From NCBI GenBank assembly GCA_025363535.1, contig JANYDP010000289.1:1-5630 (forward strand): DNA of 5,630 nt, given 5' to 3'. Under the pieces are notes generated by a model. It ran no database searches. It was not told the DNA's origin and saw nothing but the letters and a program-made list of their open reading frames with translations. Below are positions 1-5,630 of this stretch, piece after piece. Source of the stretch: Verrucomicrobiota bacterium (GTDB lineage Bacteria; Verrucomicrobiota; Verrucomicrobiia; Limisphaerales; CAIQOK01). Each line of letters opens with the position of its first letter. The first letter of the stretch is position 1. Both the position numbers and the translations under genes were made by a program.

Positions 1-450
1 GTGTTCCTTGTAGGAGCGCAGCATGAAATGCGTGGCCGTGGAGAGCACGCCCTCGAGGGTGGACAGTTTTTCGGAGACGAACGCCGCGACCTTTTGCAGG
101 CTCGCGCCGTTGACGAACACCAGCAGGTCGTAGCCGCCGGACATGAGGTAGCACGATTCCACCTCGTCGAACTTGCTGATGCGCTCGGCCAGGCGGTTGA
201 AGCCGCCGCCGCGTTCGGGCGTGATGCGCACTTCGATCACAGCGCGGACGACGCCGCTGTCTTCATGCGAGAGATTCAGCACGGGCCGGAAGCCCAGCAG
301 CACGCCGTCTTTTTTGAGGGTGGCGAGCTGGCCGTTCAATTCGGCTTCGGACACTTGGAGTATCTGCGCCATCTGTGCGGTGGAAAGGCTGCCGCCTTCA
401 AGCAAAAGTTTTAGTACCGGATTCATTCGTCGGCGGATTGTTTCAAACAT
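1..450 (-). CDS. Lrp/AsnC-family transcriptional regulator (3' end beyond window)
   Basis: This is a DNA-binding regulator of the Lrp/AsnC (feast/famine) family, which usually binds an amino acid or related small molecule through its C-terminal domain. I translated the minus strand by hand: 150 codons are open from the ATG at 450 to the window edge with no stop. Residues about 9-55 form the winged helix-turn-helix (NPVLKLLLEGG, then STAQMAQILQVSEAELNGQLATL in helix-turn-helix spacing). Residues about 65-150 form the RAM ligand/oligomerisation domain, with the characteristic YLMSGGYDLLV stretch at 101-111. Family members are about 150-160 residues, so only a few C-terminal residues should be missing. 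A second in-frame ATG at 426 (reading MNPVLKLLLE) resembles where many relatives begin and may be the true start; neither start has a convincing Shine-Dalgarno. It begins 33 bp after the GH9 stop and may share its transcript. In many genomes this subtype precedes an aminotransferase gene, which would lie outside this window. Family call is firm; the ligand is unknown. Confidence 0.88.
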   Translation of the reverse strand, partial: MFETIRRRMNPVLKLLLEGGSLSTAQMAQILQVSEAELNGQLATLKKDGVLLGFRPVLNLSHEDSGVVRAVIEVRITPERGGGFNRLAERISKFDEVESCYLMSGGYDLLVFVNGASLQKVAAFVSEKLSTLEGVLSTATHFMLRSYKEH

Positions 451-483
451 TCGCGGGCAAATCCACTCCAAAGCGGCAGCGAT

Positions 484-2367
484 TCATTTGTCGGCGCACA
501 GCACAAACATCAAAATCGCCGAGGCGGTGCCATCCATCGTCGGTTCGTTGGAAGAGTAATCGTGAAAGTCGTCGTGATAAACCGCTACGCCTTGAAATGC
601 CGCGAGCGGGTCAGGTTCACGAATGGTCACGCCCTTGAGCGATTTGAAAATGCGCTCGTAAACCGGCCCGTCCACCAAGCCGCCGCGCACGGGGCGCTTC
701 AGCAGTTGCACGGTCATCAGATGAACATCCTTGGGAAACACGCTGCCGATTTCAGTAAACATGGTCGTGCCCCACGGATTGCGGCCGAGCAGCCAGTCGC
801 GCTGCTTCGCGGCAAATTTGCGGTAACGAGTATCGCCGGTCATGCGTTCATACATCAGGCATTGCGTGACGAGCGCGACGACGAGATTGTCCGAGCACCA
901 GATGAACGGCACGCCGATGCGATACGGATTTTTTTCTCCGGCCAGCACGCAGCGTTCGATGCCGGCGCGGTAATAACCTGCGAGAATTTTTTTAAAGCTG
1001 CGATCCACGAGGTCGTAAAGTCGGAAGTGGCCAACGTTCATGAACGGATAGAACTGGTAATGCCCGGTCTGCTCTTTGCCCATCCAGCTTTCATCGGCGG
1101 CAAGCTTGGCGTAGCGCTTGGCGTCGTCGAGGTAGCGGCGGTCGCGGGTGGCGCGGAAAAGTTCCGCCGCACCCCATTCCATGTCGTCGGCCCACGTCGT
1201 TTCCTCGTAGCGATAGGGCGAGCCGTAGGAATTTCCCTGCTGCACGCCTTCTTTCGCGCGGCCCAGTTCATATACTTCCTTGCCCGCTTGGAGACAGCGG
1301 CGGGCAAAATCTTTTTGCTGCGGATCGTCCTTCCAGATTTGATACGCCAGTCCCATCGCGGCGGCATAACGGCCCGCGAGGTTTGCGACACCGGTGGACG
1401 CGCTCTGAAATTTTTTCAAACCCTGCGGCTGGCCGTCGGCAAAATAAACCACGCGCGCGCCGCCCTTGCCCCAACCGTAATCCACCGGGTCATCCTGTGG
1501 CAGACGCCAGCCCGCGTGATCACGGTCGTCGGCGACCTGATGATAAAGCTGGTCCGGCGCGGGATGCAGTTTGAGCAGCCAGTCGAGACCCCAGCGGGCT
1601 TCATCGAGAAGGTCGGTAGGGACGCGTTCCACCGCGTCCGCATCTTTTGTTTTTTGTTTTGGGACGTGGTGGAGCGCGTCCTTACTGACTTCATGCGCCA
1701 ACAGCATCTGCGCCGTGGCGTTGCCGGACGTAAGCAGATATTTCAGCAAGTCGCCGGCGTCGTGCCAACCGCCGCGCGCGTCGAGCAGCGTGCCGTTCGT
1801 CAACGGGCCGAACGCGGTGCGGCCATCGGCCTGGTGACAGTTGGTGCCGAGCCAGGGATTGTAGCCGCACCGCTGCTGACGCATGAATTCGAGCAGTTCG
1901 CCCGGCAGGTTTTCGTAAGCGTCTGCGCCAATGACAATCGGCAGCGAGCGGGCATCGCCGATTTTCAAGACGTAGCGGCCGGGCTTGCGCACCGTCGAAA
2001 AATCCAGCTCCGCGTGCTGCGCGAATTGTCCCCATGCCGAGTTGGTGATGAGTCGGGTTGGGCCGTGATAAACCAAGCGGCTGTCCTTGGTTTCGGCGAC
2101 CAGCGTGAAGTCCGTTGGCAGCGGTGATTTGGAAAAAGCCAGCGCCACGCCGGCCGCGCGCACGTTGTAGCCGACTTGATTGGCGCGGATGAATATTTCC
2201 GCAGCGCCCGCCCGGCACAACATCAGCGCGGCCCACAAGAATGTAGCAGCCGACTTGAGGAGGCTCTTCCTGAAAAGCGGCCAGGCGGAAAGCGGAAAGC
2301 GGAAACTAAAATGAGCCTCCTCACGTCGGCTGTTACGAAGCAAGTGGGTTGGCGCGCGCGCTGTCAC
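484..2367 (-). CDS. Secreted glycoside hydrolase family 9 protein (endoglucanase-like) with Ig-like N-terminal domain
   Basis: This is a 627-residue GH9 enzyme. The family mainly hydrolyses beta-1,4-glucans such as cellulose, with inversion, and this one is predicted to act after export. Residues 33-56 look like a signal peptide: basic FRKSLLK, hydrophobic SAATFLWAALML, and cleavage near A56/E57. Residues about 57-147 form the CelD_N-type Ig-like domain, starting IRANQVGY. The (alpha/alpha)6 catalytic domain follows at about 150-625. GGWHDAGDLLKYL holds the Asp pair (D203, D206 as the probable base). H549 in FPKDVHL fits the substrate-binding His region. E608 in DYSSNEPTMDGTA is the probable catalytic acid. 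The last signature has Thr where Asn is usual. No dockerin or carbohydrate-binding module is seen. The start is GTG, overlapping the upstream stop as GTGA, with AAGGGA five bases upstream. The first about 42 residues are mostly encoded by an inverted repeat and form an unusually long leader, so the real start is less certain than the family. The exact substrate cannot be read from sequence. Confidence 0.93.
   Translation of the reverse strand: MTARAPTHLLRNSRREEAHFSFRFPLSAWPLFRKSLLKSAATFLWAALMLCRAGAAEIFIRANQVGYNVRAAGVALAFSKSPLPTDFTLVAETKDSRLVYHGPTRLITNSAWGQFAQHAELDFSTVRKPGRYVLKIGDARSLPIVIGADAYENLPGELLEFMRQQRCGYNPWLGTNCHQADGRTAFGPLTNGTLLDARGGWHDAGDLLKYLLTSGNATAQMLLAHEVSKDALHHVPKQKTKDADAVERVPTDLLDEARWGLDWLLKLHPAPDQLYHQVADDRDHAGWRLPQDDPVDYGWGKGGARVVYFADGQPQGLKKFQSASTGVANLAGRYAAAMGLAYQIWKDDPQQKDFARRCLQAGKEVYELGRAKEGVQQGNSYGSPYRYEETTWADDMEWGAAELFRATRDRRYLDDAKRYAKLAADESWMGKEQTGHYQFYPFMNVGHFRLYDLVDRSFKKILAGYYRAGIERCVLAGEKNPYRIGVPFIWCSDNLVVALVTQCLMYERMTGDTRYRKFAAKQRDWLLGRNPWGTTMFTEIGSVFPKDVHLMTVQLLKRPVRGGLVDGPVYERIFKSLKGVTIREPDPLAAFQGVAVYHDDFHDYSSNEPTMDGTASAILMFVLCADK
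2243..2336. repeat. Long imperfect inverted repeat (REP/MITE-like palindrome) inside the GH9 5' end
   Basis: The arms 2243-2266 and 2313-2336 are reverse complements at 22 of 24 positions; the mismatched pairs are 2246/2333 and 2255/2324. The core of the left arm is AGCCGACTTGAGGAGGCT and the right arm carries AGCCTCCTCACGTCGGCT. The 46-base spacer contains three 7-bp tandem units. As RNA from either strand this would form a strong stem-loop. There is no transposase gene, and I see no clear target-site duplication. Layout and size resemble dispersed palindromic elements (REP or MITE), and I have an impression of similar GAGGAGGCT/GTCGGCT palindromes in Verrucomicrobiota, but copy number elsewhere in the genome cannot be seen here. 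It lies 28 bp after the GH9 GTG, so if that start is used the element is translated. Confidence 0.85.
2285..2305. repeat. Three tandem copies of a 7-bp unit (GCGGAAA) in the palindrome loop
   Basis: The unit GCGGAAA occurs three times without interruption at 2285-2291, 2292-2298 and 2299-2305, followed by a C. An imperfect relative, AAAAGCGG, lies just before at 2273-2280. The array sits in the loop between the palindrome arms and within the GH9 reading frame when that gene is read from its GTG. Because 7 is not a multiple of 3, loss or gain of one unit would change the reading frame between the start codon and the signal peptide. Confidence 0.8.
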
Positions 2368-3194
2368 GGCGTTCCCTTCGGTTCGAGCAGTTCATCCACG
2401 CGGACGAATTGATAGCCTTTACCGTCGAGATAATCGAGCAACTCGCCGAAGCGCGCGTGAAACTTGTCTGCTCGGCCCGGCCCGGTGCCGATGTGCAGCA
2501 ACAGAATAAAACCGTTCAACCCGTGTGGGTCTTCGCGTTCCCGCTTCACGATGCTGTCGAAGATGGCCTGCGACGAAACAAAATTCTTGTCCGCCTCGCC
2601 CGTGTAATCCGCGTTCGCGCGCGTGCCGGGGGTGAAGTTGATCAAGGTCAGCCCCAGCTCCGCGCTCCAGGATGCGATCTCCGAGTTGTAATATTCATAA
2701 GGTGGCAAGAAATAGCGGACGGCTTTCCGTTGCCCACCAAAGCGTTCGATCTTTTCCAAATTGGCATTGAGGTCGGAACGAAATTCTCCGCTGGTGACGA
2801 GAGTTTTCTTCGGGCCGTCCCACGGACAATAGAGCAGGTGTTTGTCGGAATGCGGCCCGAGGTAATGGCCTTCCGCAATGATTCGACGGATCAGGGGCGC
2901 GAAATTTGTGTCCGCCAGAAAATCGCCCGTAAAAAAGAAGGAGGCTCTGGCCTGATGTTTTTTCAGCTCGTTCAAAATCGTCGCGCCCCCTTCGGCGAAA
3001 GAGTGGCCGGTGAATGTCAGGGCGATGCGACGATCTTTCTTTGATCCGCGGATGATGCCGCCTTCACTAAATTCAAATTTCGATCTGGCCGGGTCGCTGA
3101 TGGAATCTTGCGTCGCCAGTTTATTCGCGCGCGTCTCGTCAGCCCAGATGTTCAACGCAACGCACAGAACTGCAATAAAAGGAATGCCACGCAT
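2364..3194 (-). CDS. Secreted CE4-like polysaccharide deacetylase homologue with altered active-site motif 1
   Basis: This 276-residue protein has the NodB-homology (CE4) fold. Active members remove N- or O-acetyl groups from polysaccharides with a metal ion. From the ATG at 3194 residues 1-18 form a signal peptide (MRGIPFIAVLCVALNIWA, then DE), so it is exported. Motif 2 is intact as HSDKH at 115-119, with the two metal-ligand histidines. Motif 3 is RYFLPPY (160-166). A late motif is LLLHIGT with H234. Motif 1, normally TFDDG, reads TFTGH at 60-64, so the usual catalytic-base and metal-binding aspartates are absent. H64 might replace one ligand, or the protein may bind sugar without deacetylating it. 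I recall Bacteroidota GH9 proteins that carry a related CE4-like domain, which fits its position directly before GH9. It starts 9 bp after the esterase stop and ends in a GTGA overlap with GH9. A TTG at 3203 would add three residues, but the ATG is preferred. Fold is firm; activity is doubtful. Confidence 0.85.
   Translation of the reverse strand: MRGIPFIAVLCVALNIWADETRANKLATQDSISDPARSKFEFSEGGIIRGSKKDRRIALTFTGHSFAEGGATILNELKKHQARASFFFTGDFLADTNFAPLIRRIIAEGHYLGPHSDKHLLYCPWDGPKKTLVTSGEFRSDLNANLEKIERFGGQRKAVRYFLPPYEYYNSEIASWSAELGLTLINFTPGTRANADYTGEADKNFVSSQAIFDSIVKREREDPHGLNGFILLLHIGTGPGRADKFHARFGELLDYLDGKGYQFVRVDELLEPKGTP
2373..2378 (-). promoter_or_regulatory. Possible ribosome binding site supporting the GTG start of the GH9 gene
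   Basis: On the minus strand the bases AAGGGA end five bases before the GTG at 2367-2365. This is the best purine-rich stretch near any in-frame start of the GH9 gene. It lies inside the last codons of the upstream deacetylase-like gene, which fits translational coupling through the GTGA overlap. A stronger-looking GAGGAGG occurs further in, in the inverted-repeat arm, but no ATG, GTG or TTG follows it at a useful distance in the GH9 frame. Confidence 0.4.
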
Positions 3195-3203
3195 CTTGCG
3201 CAA

Positions 3204-4229
3204 TCAAGGCTTCAACCATTTCACGAACCACTCCACCGCTTCCTGTTCAGATTCCGGCTTCACATGATGGCCGGTTTTTTCCTGAATGCGGATGGCGAAA
3301 TGATCTTCCAATTTCATGGTGCGGTAAGTGGCCTGCGCGGCATCAGTGCATTCCTTGAGGCCGGGAAGCGGGGTGTGATTGTCTGAGTCGCCGTTGATGA
3401 CCAGCAACGGACGAGGCGCGATCAATGACAACATTTCCGGCCCGTCAAACTCCGTGTAGATGCCGGGCACGACGCGGTCGTAGAATTTTTTCACAAACGC
3501 AGTGTCGGGCGTGGCGACGTTGGCATCTTTGGCGATGGCATCAAAAGCTTTTTGAATCGTCCCGATGCGGCCTTGCCAGTCGTTGTGGTCGAGCGCCCAG
3601 TGAAAACTTTGCACACCGATGCAAGAAACAGCCACGGCGATGCGCTTGTCCACGGCGGCGGCAAGATAAGTTTCAATGCCGCCCTTGGAAATCCCGATCA
3701 GGCCGATGCGTTTCGCGTCCACGTCCTTGCGGGTCTTGAGATAATCCACGAGCCGCATGACATCCCAGACGGTGTCGAAATAAAACGGATGCTCCTTCCC
3801 TTCCCGCCAGGCGCGGACGATGGCGTCCTCGTATTCAACGGTGCCTTTGCCCTCGCGGGTGCGTTCGCCGTGATAACGTGCGTCAATGGCCACGGCGATG
3901 AATCCTTGGTCCGCCAGTTTGCGACAGAGCGCGAGGACGCTTTGTTTGTTGCCGCCGGTGCCGTGCATGGCGATGACCACGGGGCGACGACCGTGGGACG
4001 GTTCCTGTTTCAAGAGGAAGCCCGGCACGCGCTGCGCGGCGTCGCTGGCGAAGGAGAAATGAAATTGCGACAGGCCATTGGTCGAAGGCACCGCCTCGAC
4101 CTGGGCATCCAGCGGCACGCGGGGATGATGAATGAGCTTGAGGAAGTCGGCGCGGGAATCGGCGGCGTGAGCGCACGCCGCCGCAAGCAGACCTCCCGCG
4201 AGGAATAGAGAAAAGGGGAAACGCTTCAT
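3204..4229 (-). CDS. Secreted alpha/beta-hydrolase (esterase or dienelactone-hydrolase-like)
   Basis: This 341-residue serine hydrolase is predicted to cleave ester bonds, plausibly acyl or aromatic esters on plant polysaccharides given its neighbours. Residues 1-22 are a clear signal peptide (MKRFPFSLFLAGGLLAAACA, cleavage after AHA or nearby), so it acts in the periplasm or outside. The fold markers are in order: oxyanion-hole loop HGTGGNK at 89-95, DARYHGER at 116-123, nucleophile elbow GISKGG at 179-184 with S181, acid loop INGDSDNHTP at 278-287 with D283 as the likely acid, and GHHVKPE at 320-326 with H321 or H322 as the catalytic His. The elbow is not the GxSQGG of CE7 acetyl-xylan esterases, and the family is broad, so the substrate is open. 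It is the first gene of the minus-strand cluster, 145 bp from the divergent gene. The ATG at 4229 gives a complete signal peptide, although no strong Shine-Dalgarno precedes it. A peptidase of the prolyl-oligopeptidase clan is a less likely alternative. Confidence 0.85.
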   Translation of the reverse strand: MKRFPFSLFLAGGLLAAACAHAADSRADFLKLIHHPRVPLDAQVEAVPSTNGLSQFHFSFASDAAQRVPGFLLKQEPSHGRRPVVIAMHGTGGNKQSVLALCRKLADQGFIAVAIDARYHGERTREGKGTVEYEDAIVRAWREGKEHPFYFDTVWDVMRLVDYLKTRKDVDAKRIGLIGISKGGIETYLAAAVDKRIAVAVSCIGVQSFHWALDHNDWQGRIGTIQKAFDAIAKDANVATPDTAFVKKFYDRVVPGIYTEFDGPEMLSLIAPRPLLVINGDSDNHTPLPGLKECTDAAQATYRTMKLEDHFAIRIQEKTGHHVKPESEQEAVEWFVKWLKP

Positions 4230-4316
4230 GCCCGCATATCAGCCAAAGCCAGCGGGAAATGGCAAGCTGCTTTTGTGTGACGCCCCTGCCCCGGCTCAGA
4301 TTTTCATTTTTAAGAG

Positions 4317-4344
4317 TTGGCAATGCGCCGAACATTCGTATCGT
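4317..4344 (+). promoter_or_regulatory. Weak candidate promoter for the deoxyhypusine-synthase-like gene
   Basis: In the 145-bp divergent spacer (4230-4374) TTGGCA at 4317-4322 is followed after 16 bp by TATCGT at 4339-4344, about 30 bp before the ATG at 4375. This is only a partial fit to a sigma-70 promoter. The AT-richer stretch ACTTTTAACTGAACTAAAAT lies just before the start codon, and no Shine-Dalgarno is visible there. A promoter for the minus-strand cluster must also lie in this spacer, but I could not choose one with confidence. I saw no riboswitch or clear operator palindrome. Confidence 0.25.
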
Positions 4345-4374
4345 AAACGCCGCACTTTTAACTGAACTAAAATT

Positions 4375-5586
4375 ATGGCCAGAACCGAACGACACAAAAT
4401 TCACAACCGCGAGTCCGTTGCCGAAATGCCGGAATGGATGAAGGAAAAGAACTGCCCGCACAAAAAGAAATACATGTCGGGCAAGCGCATCCAGCCGAAA
4501 AATCTCACCGGCAAGGAAAAGCTCACCTACATGGTGGACGAAGTTTTCCTCGCGTATAATTCCGCGCGGCTCAAGGAAGCCTGCCAGCTTTTCACCAACC
4601 AGATGCTCGCGCCGGACGTGACCATCGGCATGAGCATCAGCGGCGCGCTCACTCCCGCCGGTCTCGGCTGCTCTTCGATCATTCCGCTGATCAAGGCGGG
4701 CTTTGTGGATTGGATCGTTTCGACCGGTGCGAATCTTTATCACGACTTGCACTTCGCATTGAACTATCCGGTTCACTCCGGCAGTTTCAAATTCGATGAC
4801 ACCGATTTGCGCGACAACGACCTCGTCCGCATTTATGACGTGGTGATTCCTTATTCCGACGGCTTGATGGCCACGGATGAATTGCTCCGCGAAATGTTCA
4901 TGCAACCGGAATTTCAAAAGGAAATGGGCACGGCGGAATTGCATCATCTCATCGGCAAATACGCCGCCGAGTGGGAGCGCAAGAACGGCTTGAAGGACGT
5001 AAGCGTGATGGCCGCCGCGTATCGCGCCGGCGTGCCGTGCTACACCAGTTCGCCGGGCGATTCAACCATCGGCATGAACGTCGCGGGTGTGGAATTGCGC
5101 GGCAGCAAGCTGCGCATGAATCCCTCGATTGACGTGAACGAAACCACCGGCATCGTCCTCGCGGCCAAGCGCGCCGGCGGTCGCAGTGGCGTGGTTCTCT
5201 GGGGCGGCGGTTCTCCGAAAAATTTTACGCTCCAAACTGAACCGCAGATTCAGGAAGTTTTGCGCATCAAAGAATTTGGCCAGGACTTTTTCATTCAAGT
5301 CACCGACGCCCGTCCTGACACCGGCGGTCTTTCCGGCGCGACGCCGGGCGAAGCCGTGAGCTGGGGCAAGATTGATCCAAACAAGCTGCCCGACGCCATC
5401 GTGTGCTACACCGACACGACGATTGCGATGCCGATCCTCACGCATTACGCGCTGGCGAAACACAAGCCGCGCAAGCTCAAACGCCTCTACGATCAACGCA
5501 GCAAAATCATCAAGGCGCTGACGAAGGAATACTTCATGCACAACGAAGGCGTGAAGATGCTGGATGGCAGCGATCCGGTTTATTGA
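4375..5586 (+). CDS. Deoxyhypusine-synthase-family protein (bacterial, probably homospermidine/polyamine biosynthesis)
   Basis: This complete 403-residue cytoplasmic NAD-dependent enzyme belongs to the deoxyhypusine synthase family. Eukaryotic and archaeal members move the aminobutyl group of spermidine to a lysine of eIF5A. Bacteria lack eIF5A, and several bacterial homologues are reported or annotated as homospermidine synthases that use a free amine as acceptor. NAD-binding features include SISGALTPAGLG (87-98) and STGANLYHDLHF (116-127). The diagnostic active-site stretch GEAVSWGKI (325-333) keeps E326, W330 and K332, matching the catalytic Lys (K329) of the human enzyme. Differences appear at amine-binding positions: M234, N283 and L319 stand where I align human D243, H288 and D316. 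The first about 45 residues are a basic extension (MARTERHKIHNRES onward). The ATG at 4375 is the only sensible start, but it has no clear Shine-Dalgarno. The gene is divergent from the carbohydrate cluster and appears functionally unrelated. Family is certain; the product polyamine is inferred. Confidence 0.93.
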   Translation: MARTERHKIHNRESVAEMPEWMKEKNCPHKKKYMSGKRIQPKNLTGKEKLTYMVDEVFLAYNSARLKEACQLFTNQMLAPDVTIGMSISGALTPAGLGCSSIIPLIKAGFVDWIVSTGANLYHDLHFALNYPVHSGSFKFDDTDLRDNDLVRIYDVVIPYSDGLMATDELLREMFMQPEFQKEMGTAELHHLIGKYAAEWERKNGLKDVSVMAAAYRAGVPCYTSSPGDSTIGMNVAGVELRGSKLRMNPSIDVNETTGIVLAAKRAGGRSGVVLWGGGSPKNFTLQTEPQIQEVLRIKEFGQDFFIQVTDARPDTGGLSGATPGEAVSWGKIDPNKLPDAIVCYTDTTIAMPILTHYALAKHKPRKLKRLYDQRSKIIKALTKEYFMHNEGVKMLDGSDPVY

Positions 5587-5630
5587 TTTTTCAGAAACAC
5601 CAATATCGGCACGAAAATTTTCCGCCTCTC

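Larger units (their letters stand above)
1..4229 (-). other. Predicted transcription unit: esterase, CE4-like, GH9, then Lrp-type regulator
   Basis: Four minus-strand genes follow one another with gaps of 9 bp, a 4-bp overlap and 33 bp. I see no hairpin plus T-run terminator between them. The first three products all carry signal peptides and belong to carbohydrate-active or ester-active families, so joint expression is functionally sensible. The regulator is the least certain member, because its family often stays with a downstream aminotransferase gene that would lie outside this window. The stem-loop near the GH9 start could lower or process the transcript at that point. Confidence 0.6.

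Noticed and set aside
1..414. Plus-strand open frame at the left edge
   Set aside because: It is the antisense of the Lrp/AsnC-type gene, whose helix-turn-helix and RAM domains are recognisable on the minus strand.
562..2127. A 521-codon open frame on the plus strand opposite the GH9 gene
   Set aside because: It runs antisense to a gene with clear GH9 catalytic motifs, its translation shows no recognisable domain, and long antisense frames are expected in GC-rich coding sequence.
2243..2336. Palindrome as an intrinsic terminator between the CE4-like and GH9 genes
   Set aside because: The loop is 46 bases and no T-run follows the right-hand arm on the minus strand, so it does not look like a standard terminator.
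3195..3203. TTG at 3203 as the start of the CE4-like gene
   Set aside because: It directly abuts the upstream stop and adds only three residues; the ATG at 3194 gives a cleaner signal peptide.
3204..4229. Assignment of the alpha/beta-hydrolase as a CE7 acetyl-xylan esterase
   Set aside because: The nucleophile elbow is GISKGG rather than GxSQGG and the other CE7 signatures are not seen, so only the general fold class is claimed.
3883..4947. A 354-codon minus-strand open frame spanning the divergent promoter region
   Set aside because: It crosses out of frame through the start of the esterase gene and antisense to the deoxyhypusine-synthase-like gene, both of which are well supported; its translation looks like low-complexity antisense product.
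5580..5630. Possible C-terminus of a convergent minus-strand gene (reading RRKIFVPILVFLKNQ then stop)
   Set aside because: Only 16 codons are visible, there is no domain signal, and it would overlap the end of the plus-strand gene by seven bases; not supportable from this window.

Overview
The window looks like chromosomal DNA from a GC-rich, free-living Gram-negative polysaccharide degrader. The Verrucomicrobiota are my best guess. That guess rests on the mix of a GH9 enzyme, a CE4-like protein and a bacterial deoxyhypusine-synthase-like gene, and on a REP-like palindrome of a kind I associate with that phylum. It is an inference, not a measurement. Coding density is high, and I see no tRNA, rRNA, CRISPR array, transposase or phage gene.

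From 4229 down to 1, four genes lie head to tail on the minus strand. In transcription order they are: a secreted alpha/beta-hydrolase (esterase/dienelactone-hydrolase type, 4229-3204); a secreted CE4-like polysaccharide deacetylase homologue (3194-2364); a secreted glycoside hydrolase family 9 protein with an N-terminal Ig-like domain (2367-484); and an Lrp/AsnC-type regulator (450 to beyond the left edge, incomplete). Gaps are 9 bp, a 4-bp GTGA overlap, and 33 bp, so one transcription unit is likely at least for the first three. All three carry export signals. Together they suggest a small locus that cuts a beta-glucan-like polymer (GH9) and trims or senses ester or N-acyl decorations on it, outside the cytoplasm.

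The plus strand carries one divergent gene, 4375-5586, a complete deoxyhypusine-synthase-family protein. In bacteria this family makes polyamines such as homospermidine rather than hypusine. The 145 bp between it and the esterase gene must hold both promoters. Only a weak plus-strand candidate is visible. The last 44 bp (5587-5630) show no gene and no clear terminator.

The most unusual part is 2243-2336, a near-perfect long inverted repeat enclosing three tandem 7-bp units. It sits inside the 5' end of the GH9 reading frame and supplies most of its N-terminal extension, including the basic part of the signal peptide. Two other points deserve attention. The deacetylase homologue lacks the aspartates of CE4 motif 1. 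The deoxyhypusine-synthase homologue keeps the catalytic lysine but has replaced three polar spermidine-contacting residues.
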